From contig CABQJB010000136.1 in assembly GCA_902464195.1 (NCBI GenBank), positions 1 through 5,635 on the forward strand: a DNA stretch of 5,635 nucleotides. The letters run 5' to 3'. The translations under genes were made by a program, and so were the position numbers. Origin of the DNA: an uncultured Megasphaera sp. (GTDB taxonomy: Bacteria > Bacillota > Negativicutes > Veillonellales > Megasphaeraceae). Shown here piece after piece: positions 1 through 5,600 of this stretch (the stretch's first letter is position 1; the number at the start of each line of letters is the position of its first letter). The notes below the pieces were generated by a model. It was not told where the DNA came from, made no database searches, and saw only the letters and a program-made list of their open reading frames with translations.

Positions 1-820
1 ATGGCGTATAGCCCAGGGCGGAACCGAAGAAATCCGTATCGGCCAGCTCTTCCGCATCCCATTCACCCCAGGCCGTGCCGGCAGCCAGTAAGCCGAGGGG
101 CGTGGCGGCGATGAGGGCGGCCAGGAGGCCGAAGAGGGACTTGCTCGATGACGGGGCCTGTACCGTGTGGAAGAGGTCCGGCGATGTCTTGCGCAGATAG
201 GCCAAGACGCCTGTCGTGAAGACGACTTCAGCCAGGCCGAACAAGGTCAGGTGGCCGATCATCATGGCCGGAATGGAAATCCATAACGGATACGGGCAGT
301 ACAGGGCCTGGCCGGCAGCGTCCGTAAAGAGCAGGGGCTGGATGCCGAATTCAACGGCGGCGCAGAAGGCCGCCGCGTTGATGCCGACATAGGCGCCGAT
401 ACCGGCGGCAATCGTTTCCGATGAGATGACCTTTTTCAGGCCGTGGTAGATGAAATATCCCGTAAAGGGCAGGACGAAGGCCATATTGAAGCAGTTGGCG
501 CCGAAGGCCAGGATGCCGCCGTCGCCAAAGAACAGGGCCTGGATGAGCAGGGCCACGCTGACGGCCAGACAGGCTGCATACGGTCCGAAGAGGATGGCGA
601 TGAGCGTACCGCCCACGGCGTGTCCCGTCGTACCGCCGGGCAGGGGGATGTTGAACATCATGGCCAGGAAGGAAAAGGCCGCGGCAATGCCCAGGAGGGG
701 CAGCTTTTCACGGGGCACCGTTTCCCGGACCTTGCGGATAGAGAGCAGCCAGATGGGGACCATGACGGCGCCGAGGACACCGCACGTCGAAGGACTCAGA
801 TAATTTTCAGGTATATGCAT
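1..820 (-). CDS. cbiM: Cobalt/nickel ECF transporter substrate-binding membrane protein CbiM (3' end outside window)
   Basis: Reading the minus strand from the ATG at 820 gives 273 codons, open to the window edge. The protein starts MHIPENYLSPSTC, the typical CbiM/NikM N-terminus. In this family the N-terminal amine, His2 and a later His bind the metal; here His2 and His67 (in GGTTGHAVGG, residues 62-71) are both present. Several hydrophobic segments follow, with family-like stretches NIPLPGG (57-63), FGANCFNMAF and, near the visible end, GTAWGEW. CbiM is the membrane substrate-specificity component of the energy-coupling factor Co2+ importer that supplies cobalamin synthesis and works with CbiN, CbiQ and CbiO. 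Those partners would lie beyond the left edge and are not seen. The start is fixed by the conserved Met-His and by an AAGAGG ribosome site seven bases upstream. A nickel role (NikM) cannot be excluded, because the two are close relatives. The family assignment is secure. Confidence 0.93.
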   Translation of the reverse strand, partial: MHIPENYLSPSTCGVLGAVMVPIWLLSIRKVRETVPREKLPLLGIAAAFSFLAMMFNIPLPGGTTGHAVGGTLIAILFGPYAACLAVSVALLIQALFFGDGGILAFGANCFNMAFVLPFTGYFIYHGLKKVISSETIAAGIGAYVGINAAAFCAAVEFGIQPLLFTDAAGQALYCPYPLWISIPAMMIGHLTLFGLAEVVFTTGVLAYLRKTSPDLFHTVQAPSSSKSLFGLLAALIAATPLGLLAAGTAWGEWDAEELADTDFFGSALGYTP

Positions 821-827
821 GAATAGA

Positions 828-877
828 CCTCTTTTCTTTTAGCATTTCACAACTACTATTTTACTAAAGAAAAGAGG
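828..877 (-). promoter_or_regulatory. Leader stem that sequesters the cbiM ribosome binding site
   Basis: Positions 828-839 (cctcttttcttt) are a perfect 12-base inverted repeat of 866-877 (aaagaaaagagg), separated by 26 bases. On the minus strand, the transcribed strand of cbiM, the 3' arm ends in AAGAGG, which is the Shine-Dalgarno sequence lying seven bases before the ATG. If the stem forms, the ribosome site is fully paired. Neither arm is followed by a T-run, so it is not a classical terminator. The whole gap between cbiM and the neighbouring gene remnant is only 92 bases, too short for a cobalamin riboswitch, and I see no B12-box-like sequence. The stem is seen directly; its regulatory role is inferred. 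Confidence 0.55.
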
Positions 878-912
878 CCGATATAAGCCCATAGGGGGGA
901 TAAAATTTTACG

Positions 913-1020
913 TTATTTGTCCGCGGTTGTTCGTGCCAGGATGCGGCGGGCTGTTTGCGTCAGCATATCCGCCGTGGCAGCGATGCCGAACAGGTCCGAG
1001 CGGATGGTCAGGTCATAGAA
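913..1020 (-). pseudogene. 3' remnant of a probable cytidylate kinase-like protein
   Basis: The minus strand carries 35 codons ending in TAA at 913-915. They read FYDLTIRSDLFGIAATADML followed by a basic tail. The pattern YDL-x-I-x-S-x-x-x-G-I-x-x-T-x-D-x-L resembles the C-terminal end of cytidylate kinase-like (AAA_26/Cytidylate_kin_2) proteins, from memory of that family. The P-loop and all other domains are missing. Upstream in the same frame the resemblance stops, and an in-frame TGA lies near 1061 with no start codon between, so this cannot be a complete gene. It abuts, in opposite orientation, the tail of a LysR gene. The fragment lies directly upstream of cbiM and is probably not expressed as a functional product. 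The family name is tentative; the remnant status is better supported. Confidence 0.5.
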
Positions 1021-1206
1021 ATGGTCGAAGCCGGCTTCGGTATCGCCATCGTTCCTGAATCATGGATTACTTCGCGTTATTCGGCGTCTTTGAAGATGCA
1101 CCCGTTAAATCCGCCGTGCCAGCGGACAATCTGGCTGGCCTGGATCCACGGCCGCTATATGACCCAGGAAGCCCGATGCTTCAGGGATTTTCTGCTTGGC
1201 ATGTGA
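1021..1206 (+). pseudogene. 3' remnant of a LysR-type transcriptional regulator
   Basis: From about 1021 the plus strand encodes 61 residues beginning MVEAGFGIAIVPESW and ending with TGA at 1204-1206. The motif (L/M)VEAGxGIAxxPxS is a hallmark of the second half of the LysR substrate-binding domain, about 60-70 residues before the C-terminus. The later RTIWLAW matches RTIWLSY in the intact LysR next door, so the two are related. The helix-turn-helix and most of the effector domain are absent. The open frame extends left to 955, but those residues do not look LysR-like and instead overlap the opposite-strand kinase-like tail. I see no ribosome binding site suited to the internal ATG. It overlaps the convergent lysR gene tail to tail by 26 bases. 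It is best read as a decayed regulator left by a deletion or rearrangement. Confidence 0.7.
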
Positions 1207-2095
1207 CTTGACGTCCAGACGGTGTAAAATGTTCTATGATGAAATCCTTGAACTGTATGGCTGCCTGGGAGAGATAATGGGCCGGATTGTAGGAGAGCCA
1301 GATTGTGCGCTCCATCACGGGAACGCTGACGGCTATCCAGGACAACTTCCGGGCATAATCGGCGTGTGCCAGGCTGGCTGGCAGGAATCCGATGCCGATG
1401 CCGGCTTCGATGAGGCTGCAGGTGATTTCCGGCGTCATACATTCACAGGTGAATTGTGGCGTACAATCGATGCGGTGATAGCCTTCTTCCACGATATCCC
1501 GCAGGCCGCATTCTGCCGTATAGTGGATGAGGGGCTGGTCTGTGACCTCTTCCAGGGATATGGCCTTGCGGCCTGCCAGGGGATGGCGCCGGGAAACGAC
1601 GAGATAGATTTTTTCTGTCATCAAAGGAAATGAGCGGAACGTGGTTCCTTTCGGTTCCAGGGAGGAAATACAGAGATCAATATCGCCATTTTGTAATTTT
1701 TTCCAAAGCTGTTGATGATTCAATACTTGCAGCAGGCGGAAGTGTACGTCAGGATACTTTACCAAGTAGTCACGGATGGTTTCCGGCAGGAGTTTGGCCG
1801 TTGCCGTACCCAGTACGAGGTGTTTATCCACTTCGCCCGTCGTATCACGGGCTTCCTGGACGGCATTGTCTAACTCGTGGAGGATGGTTTTGACACGCTG
1901 ATAAAATTTCCATCCCGCTTCGTTGATGTAGATATGCTTGCCCCGGCGGTCGAACAGGCGGACCCCGACCTGCTCTTCCAACCGGTGTATAGTCTTGCTG
2001 AGCGAAGGCTGGGCGATACGGAGCTCTTTGGCGGCCTGGGTGATGCTGCCGGCCTGGGCTGTTTTTAAAAAGTATTTTAGCTGGAGCAGTTCCAT
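1181..2095 (-). CDS. LysR-type transcriptional regulator
   Basis: This 304-residue protein has normal length for the family. Residues 1-60 form the winged helix-turn-helix: MELLQLKYFLKTAQAGSITQ, then AAKELRIAQPSLSKTIHRLE and LFDRRGKHIYINEAG. They are followed by a linker helix and a periplasmic-binding-protein-like effector domain from about residue 90. Near its end comes LIEAGIGIGFLPASL, the conserved hinge-region motif. An AAGAGGG ribosome site (plus-strand 2103-2109) precedes the ATG. The gene is divergent from the MFS transporter at 2249 across 153 bases, so by the usual LysR logic it probably controls that transporter and itself in response to a small ligand. The ligand cannot be predicted. 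The last dozen residues are polar, look added on, and overlap the opposite-strand LysR remnant, so the original C-terminus may have been altered by the same rearrangement. CysB/CynR/AlsR-type subfamily placement was not possible by eye. Confidence 0.93.
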   Translation of the reverse strand: MELLQLKYFLKTAQAGSITQAAKELRIAQPSLSKTIHRLEEQVGVRLFDRRGKHIYINEAGWKFYQRVKTILHELDNAVQEARDTTGEVDKHLVLGTATAKLLPETIRDYLVKYPDVHFRLLQVLNHQQLWKKLQNGDIDLCISSLEPKGTTFRSFPLMTEKIYLVVSRRHPLAGRKAISLEEVTDQPLIHYTAECGLRDIVEEGYHRIDCTPQFTCECMTPEITCSLIEAGIGIGFLPASLAHADYARKLSWIAVSVPVMERTIWLSYNPAHYLSQAAIQFKDFIIEHFTPSGRQVTCQAENP

Positions 2096-2248
2096 GATAT
2101 ATCCCTCTTTCTATATTCCTTTAAAACTATGAATATATATAAGAATATGTATTAGAAATTATTAAAAGCAGATGTTATAATCATAGCCGTTATTCATATT
2201 ATTTGCAATAGGCTGCCTCCATCAAGAGACAGTCAGAGGGGGATTGTT
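2096..2248. promoter_or_regulatory. Divergent lysR/MFS control region
   Basis: This AT-rich gap holds both promoters. For the MFS gene, TGTTATAAT (2173-2181) is an extended -10 with a perfect TATAAT; a -35 is poor (TTAGAA at 2152-2157). A GAGGGGGA ribosome site at 2236-2243 sits six to seven bases before the MFS ATG. Dyads fit for a LysR regulator are visible: ATAA (2177-2180) and TTAT (2190-2193) around nine bases, a T-N11-A type site overlapping the -10, and an 8-base inverted repeat TATGAATA (2128-2135) / TATTCATA (2191-2198). The first dyad would place regulator contact over the MFS -10. The lysR promoter on the minus strand is not clear. Sequence elements are seen directly; regulator binding is inferred. 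Confidence 0.55.
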
Positions 2249-3484
2249 ATGGAAAAATCATTGTGGACGAAGCCTTTTGTTTTTGGGACGCTGGTTAATT
2301 TCCTGCTCGTACTCAACTATTACCTGCTCATGATTATTATGACTAAATATGCGGCAGAAGCCTATCGGGCATCCAGCAGCCTGGCCGGATTGTCTGCCAG
2401 CCTTTTTGTCATCGGCGCCTTGCTGGCCCGGTTTATGGCACCCCGTTTCATGGATGCCTTAGGACCTAAAAAATTGATGATTGCGGCCATCGTACTGGAA
2501 ATCATCACCTCTTGTGCGTATTTGGGGGCTGTGAATCTCCCCGTCCTCTTTTTGATACGGCTGGGCCATGGGCTCTCTTATGGCCTGGCTTCTACGGCCA
2601 TAAGCACCGTCGTGACAGGGGCGATACCAAAGGGGAAGAAAGGCGAAGGCATCGGTTATTTTATGCTCAGTGTCACTGTTGGGGCAGCGATTGGGCCGTT
2701 TTTAGGGATTTTCCTGCTGCATCATGGCAGTTATGTCGCTATCTTTATAGCTTGTATCTTTGCGGCATCTTTAGGTCTGGTGGCGTCCCTGGGACTGCCT
2801 GCGGCAGCCCAGGAAGAAGCTGGCTCGTCTGTTCCGCGGCCCAAGGGCGGACAGAAATCGGCTGTCTTTTCCTTGTTTGAAGCCAAGGCTTTGCCTATCA
2901 GCTTGGTTTGTGCCGGTATTTATTTTTGTTATTCTAGTATTATTTCTTTCCTGACACCGTATGCGGAAACCTTGGATCTCCAGGATGCGGCTTCCTTCTT
3001 TTTCGTTGTCTATTCGATGGCTATTCTGATTACGCGCCCCTTTACAGGGAAATTCTTTGACAGCCATGGCGAACGCTGTGTCATGATACCGGCATTCTTG
3101 TCTTTTATCGTCGGGATGATTCTGCTGGGGTGTGCCGGAAATGGCATCCTGCTCCTGTTGTCCTCCGCTTTCCTGGGCTTTGGCGTCGGCGTTATTCAGT
3201 CCAGCGGGCTGGCGATTGCCGTCAAGCGTTCACCGGCTCATCGCTTGAGCTATGTCAATTCGACCTTCTATTTCTGCATCGATGCAGGAACGGGTATCGG
3301 GCCATTCCTGCTGGGCTTTTCAGTACCCTTCGCCGGCTATAGCGGCATGTATCTGGCCATGGCCGGCCTGGCGGCAGTTTGTGCCGGCTTCTACCTCTGT
3401 CTGAGCCGGAGACAGGACAGGCCGTCTTTACCAGATAAGGCAGAAGACCCTGCGCTTTCGGTATCTCTGAAAGAAGAAATGTAA
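2249..3484 (+). CDS. Major facilitator superfamily transporter, drug/metabolite efflux type
   Basis: The 411-residue protein has about twelve hydrophobic segments in two halves. It has a long polar central loop near residues 185-210 and a charged cytoplasmic tail from about 386. MFS motif A is at residues 65-75 (PRFMDALGPKK) between TM2 and TM3, and its second-half copy is at 263-275 (RPFTGKFFDSHGE). TM5 carries a motif-C-like GAAIGPFLG (145-153), typical of proton-coupled drug antiporters (DHA1, 12-TM). It would sit in the cytoplasmic membrane and move a small molecule, probably outward, using the proton gradient; the substrate cannot be told from sequence. The start has a good GAGGGGG ribosome site. 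It is divergent from lysR, its likely regulator, and is followed 26 bases later by a strong terminator-like hairpin, so it is probably monocistronic. Family assignment is certain; efflux direction is inferred. Confidence 0.93.
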   Translation: MEKSLWTKPFVFGTLVNFLLVLNYYLLMIIMTKYAAEAYRASSSLAGLSASLFVIGALLARFMAPRFMDALGPKKLMIAAIVLEIITSCAYLGAVNLPVLFLIRLGHGLSYGLASTAISTVVTGAIPKGKKGEGIGYFMLSVTVGAAIGPFLGIFLLHHGSYVAIFIACIFAASLGLVASLGLPAAAQEEAGSSVPRPKGGQKSAVFSLFEAKALPISLVCAGIYFCYSSIISFLTPYAETLDLQDAASFFFVVYSMAILITRPFTGKFFDSHGERCVMIPAFLSFIVGMILLGCAGNGILLLLSSAFLGFGVGVIQSSGLAIAVKRSPAHRLSYVNSTFYFCIDAGTGIGPFLLGFSVPFAGYSGMYLAMAGLAAVCAGFYLCLSRRQDRPSLPDKAEDPALSVSLKEEM

Positions 3485-3493
3485 TGGTAATTG

Positions 3494-3502
3494 TGATATA
3501 AT
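3494..3502 (+). promoter_or_regulatory. Extended -10 promoter for the Prd-like gene
   Basis: TGATATAAT is a perfect extended -10 (TGn plus TATAAT). No convincing -35 is present. Transcription would start around 3508-3510, at the first base of the hairpin at 3510-3545, so the RNA would begin with that hairpin. Only 18 bases separate the end of the hairpin's T-run from the downstream ATG, leaving no room for another promoter after it. Confidence 0.5.
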
Positions 3503-3509
3503 AAAAGAG

Positions 3510-3553
3510 GACTTCGCATCGGGGCTATTCCAGGTATGCGAAGTCTTTTTTTT
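3510..3553 (+). terminator. Rho-independent terminator after the MFS gene, or attenuator of the next gene
   Basis: Arms 3510-3519 (gacttcgcat) and 3536-3545 (atgcgaagtc) form a perfect 10-bp stem with a 16-base loop, followed at once by eight T residues (3546-3553). It lies 26 bases after the MFS stop codon and ends three bases before the ribosome site of the Prd-like gene. It will terminate MFS transcripts. Because the only visible promoter for the next gene (3494-3502) is upstream of it, it may also attenuate that gene. Confidence 0.85.
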
Positions 3554-3571
3554 GCGAAGGGGGAATGGATT

Positions 3572-4816
3572 ATGGGATTGGGACCGAGTACGAAAATGAC
3601 GACGAAATTTCACATGAACTGTCCCGTTACGCGCTGCGTCTTAGGAGAAAAGGGGGCCGATTGTGCCGGCGTCCTTGTGAACGGCGTTTCCGAACGCTAT
3701 GAAGACAAGCGGTTCACGGCGGAACGGACAGGGGAACTGGCCGCGGCCTTGGGCGCCGATGGGGCGCTGGTCATCACCGATGGCTGGGGGAACCACCACA
3801 TCGATCTCACCAGTGTCATCGAAGCACTGGGGCGCCGGGGCATCCCGGCCGTGGGATTGAGCTATATCGGCCTCCAGGGGCGGCTGGTCTGTACCAATCC
3901 CTATGTCGGGACCCTCATCGATTTCAATAAACACGCGTCCGGCTACGAATCGTGTATCGTCGGCGACAACAACCTCGATGACCTCGACGCCTTGAAAGCC
4001 GTGAAGATACTGCTCCGGCAGATTGCGAAACAGGGCGGGGCGCACCGATTCAGCCTGTCTGGCCCGTCCGCTCCTATGGCTCAGGTCGGGCAGGCCGGCT
4101 ATCACGTTGCACTGGCGTCGCTGGCCGGGCAGACGGCATTTTCTCATCATCAGCTGACGGTCGATGCAGCCTTGGCCGACCGGGCCCGTGCCCTATCCCC
4201 TTATATCGAAGCGGTCACGATTCGGATTTTGACGCCGTTCCAGCACCATGTATGGGTCAACAGCAACGTCGACTGCCTTCCCGTCGCCGTCAAGATAGCC
4301 GGCCCGTTGGGACAGGGTCAGACGCGCATCCTCGACGGCCTTGCTGTCTGGATGACAGCCGCCGACAGCCAGGGAAGCCAGCCGCACAACATCGGTTCCT
4401 CCGAAGGCTTCCTGGATGAACGCGTCGTCTTCGGACAGGCCGGGACGCCCGGGAAGGAAGATATCCTCCTCCATATCGACGTGACTCTGGCTCCCGGCGA
4501 AGCCGACACGGTCCGCGGCATCCGTGCCGCTCATGCCGCCGCCGATACCGTCGTCCAGGCCGTCCGCCAGGCCGTAGCTGCGACGAACGACACCCCGGAC
4601 TGCCATCAGGTTTTGACCTGGCAGAGCCGACCCGGAGCGGCGCGCCTGGTCATCGTCAAAATCGTCTCTGCCCTGGGAGCCATGTACGACACGGCCCTCT
4701 TTCCCTATCAGCCGGCCGGCTTCCTGGGCAGCCGCTGCCTCTTTGACGGTCTCCAGTTCCCCGTCTTCCTGACGCCCTTACAGGTACTCGATGGTGCTAT
4801 CCATGCTATGGTATAA
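3572..4816 (+). CDS. D-proline reductase PrdA/PrdD-family protein (glycine/sarcosine/betaine reductase superfamily)
   Basis: The protein has 414 residues. I chose the ATG at 3572 because AAGGGGG (3557-3563) lies eight bases before it; the longer frame from 3536 would read through the terminator. Two modules are recognised from memory of the family. Residues 15-150 contain CPVTRC (17-22), DGWGNHHID (70-78), RRGIPAVGLSYIGLQGRLV (88-106) and DNNLDDLDALKA (132-143), as in the C-terminal, pyruvoyl-bearing chain of PrdA. Residues 210-414 contain IGSSEGFLDE (274-283), FGQAGTPGKED (287-297), DVTLAPGE (303-310), VSALGAMYDTALFP (365-378) and FLTPLQVLDGA (399-409), as in PrdD and the larger PrdA chain. 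Thus the order is reversed relative to PrdA. D-proline reductase is a Stickland enzyme reducing D-proline to 5-aminovalerate. No selenoprotein PrdB, PrdC or racemase is nearby, so the actual substrate is unknown. G+C looks higher than in the flanking genes. Confidence 0.8.
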   Translation: MGLGPSTKMTTKFHMNCPVTRCVLGEKGADCAGVLVNGVSERYEDKRFTAERTGELAAALGADGALVITDGWGNHHIDLTSVIEALGRRGIPAVGLSYIGLQGRLVCTNPYVGTLIDFNKHASGYESCIVGDNNLDDLDALKAVKILLRQIAKQGGAHRFSLSGPSAPMAQVGQAGYHVALASLAGQTAFSHHQLTVDAALADRARALSPYIEAVTIRILTPFQHHVWVNSNVDCLPVAVKIAGPLGQGQTRILDGLAVWMTAADSQGSQPHNIGSSEGFLDERVVFGQAGTPGKEDILLHIDVTLAPGEADTVRGIRAAHAAADTVVQAVRQAVAATNDTPDCHQVLTWQSRPGAARLVIVKIVSALGAMYDTALFPYQPAGFLGSRCLFDGLQFPVFLTPLQVLDGAIHAMV

Positions 4817-4817
4817 T
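4809..4817 (+). promoter_or_regulatory. Extended -10 promoter for the AAA-ATPase-like gene
   Basis: TGGTATAAT is a perfect extended -10. It overlaps the last codons and the TAA stop (4814-4816) of the Prd-like gene. A -35 is weak. The expected transcript start near 4824 leaves a leader of about 36 bases with the AGAAGGTG ribosome site at 4847-4854. The gene may therefore be transcribed on its own as well as by read-through, since no terminator follows the Prd-like gene. Confidence 0.55.
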
Positions 4818-4859
4818 AGAAGAGAATTAATTTTTGTGCCGTCAAAAGAAGGTGAATAT

Positions 4860-5477
4860 ATGCATTGGGAAATGCCGATTGGCATCGACAACTTTGGGGA
4901 ATTACGCCGGGGTCACTATTACTTTGTCGATAAAACGGCTTTCATCCGGAAGTTGATTGATGGTCATAGTAAAGTCACGCTGCTGACACGGCCGCGGCGT
5001 TTTGGCAAGACCTTGACGCTGAGCATGGCAGACTGGTTCTTTTCTATCGAAAAAGAAACACAGAGCCGCCATCTTTTTGAAGGGCTGGCCATTGAACAGG
5101 CAGGTCCTGAATATATGGAGCACCGGGGCCGATATCCGGTTGTCTTTCTTTCTTTGAAAGATTTGAAGAACCTGACCTGGGATGCCATGTTTGATTCTTT
5201 TCGGACCTTAATCCGCAACTGGTATACGGCACATGCCTATTTAGGAGAGTCGGACCGGTTCGATCCCGACGTACGCACGCGATTCCTCGACTTGAAACGG
5301 GGACAGGCCGGAGCCGGGGAAATGGCTGGTTCGCTGGCTTTATTGCTGCAGATGCTGCACGGCTATTATGGGAAAAAAGTCATCCTCTTGGTGGATGAAT
5401 ACGATGCACCGATTCAGCAGGCTTGGAAATGTGGCTTTTATCCCAGTTTCGCCAGAAGACTCCTTCCTCTTAGGTAG
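4860..5477 (+). CDS. AAA-ATPase_like (DUF1703-type) protein, truncated at the 3' end
   Basis: The ATG at 4860 has AGAAGGTG just upstream and begins the conserved opening MHWEMPIGIDNFGELRRGHY. An ATG at 4791 lies inside the previous gene and is unlikely. Family features in order are PIGIDNF (6-12), YYFVDKT (20-26), the Walker A variant RPRRFGKT (44-51) and Walker B ILLVDEYD (175-182). These match PF09820, cytosolic P-loop proteins of unknown function that are numerous in gut anaerobes and often end in a PD-(D/E)XK-nuclease-like domain (PF08011). Such proteins usually exceed 500 residues; here 205 remain. The match follows the family through about Tyr194 (AWKCGFY), then the sequence becomes an unrelated basic stretch and stops at TAG. 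All of the C-terminal half is gone. The break lies just before the left end of a probable insertion sequence, which is the likely cause. It is probably non-functional. Confidence 0.85.
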   Translation: MHWEMPIGIDNFGELRRGHYYFVDKTAFIRKLIDGHSKVTLLTRPRRFGKTLTLSMADWFFSIEKETQSRHLFEGLAIEQAGPEYMEHRGRYPVVFLSLKDLKNLTWDAMFDSFRTLIRNWYTAHAYLGESDRFDPDVRTRFLDLKRGQAGAGEMAGSLALLLQMLHGYYGKKVILLVDEYDAPIQQAWKCGFYPSFARRLLPLR

Positions 5478-5491
5478 GGGATGAATGGCGA

Positions 5492-5524
5492 TGGATTTCG
5501 CAGGTTCGATGCCTGCGAAATCCA
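5492..5524 (+). repeat. Perfect 13-bp hairpin near the IS left end
   Basis: Arms 5492-5504 (tggatttcgcagg) and 5512-5524 (cctgcgaaatcca) pair without mismatch around the 7-base loop ttcgatg. There is no real T-run on either side (ccctatgtcttttctgtctt downstream), so it is a poor Rho-independent terminator. The position, about 50 bases inside the point where the ATPase gene breaks and 76 bases before tnpB, fits a left-end subterminal hairpin of an IS200/IS605-type element. The hairpin is certain; its role is inferred. Confidence 0.65.
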
Positions 5525-5550
5525 CCCTATGTCTTTTCTGTCTTAGCCTT

Positions 5551-5594
5551 TTCACCTCGGCTAGGGTATAATGGTAGATGACAGAGGAGGTGAA
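5551..5594 (+). promoter_or_regulatory. Inverted repeat sequestering the tnpB ribosome binding site
   Basis: TTCACCTC (5551-5558) is an exact inverted repeat of GAGGTGAA (5587-5594), which is the core of the very strong AGGAGGTGA ribosome site (5585-5593) of the gene starting at 5601. A TATAAT (5567-5572), a possible -10, lies between the arms. A transcript started there would lack the first arm, whereas a transcript entering from outside would contain both arms and hide the ribosome site. Confidence 0.5.
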
Positions 5595-5600
5595 TCCCAG

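Noticed and set aside
443..826. Long plus-strand open frames opposite cbiM
   Set aside because: They are the antisense of a clear cbiM gene, are rich in low-complexity charged residues, and have no convincing ribosome site.
821..912. Cobalamin riboswitch upstream of cbiM
   Set aside because: The gap is too short and has no B12-box-like sequence; only the simple stem is present.
3536..3571. Upstream ATG giving a 426-residue form of the Prd-like protein
   Set aside because: It lies in the terminator hairpin arm, would translate the T8 run, and has no ribosome site. The ATG at 3572 has a strong one.
3641..4606. Minus-strand open frames opposite the Prd-like gene
   Set aside because: They mirror a high-G+C conserved coding sequence; their translations show no domain features and no good start sites.
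4791..4859. Upstream ATG for the AAA-ATPase_like protein, overlapping the Prd-like gene
   Set aside because: The added residues are not family-like, the promoter at 4809-4817 would lie inside it, and the ATG at 4860 has a good ribosome site and the conserved N-terminus.
5492..5524. Complete tRNA gene or a standard Rho-independent terminator
   Set aside because: There is no D arm or anticodon arm and no CCA end, and no proper T-run follows the stem on either strand.
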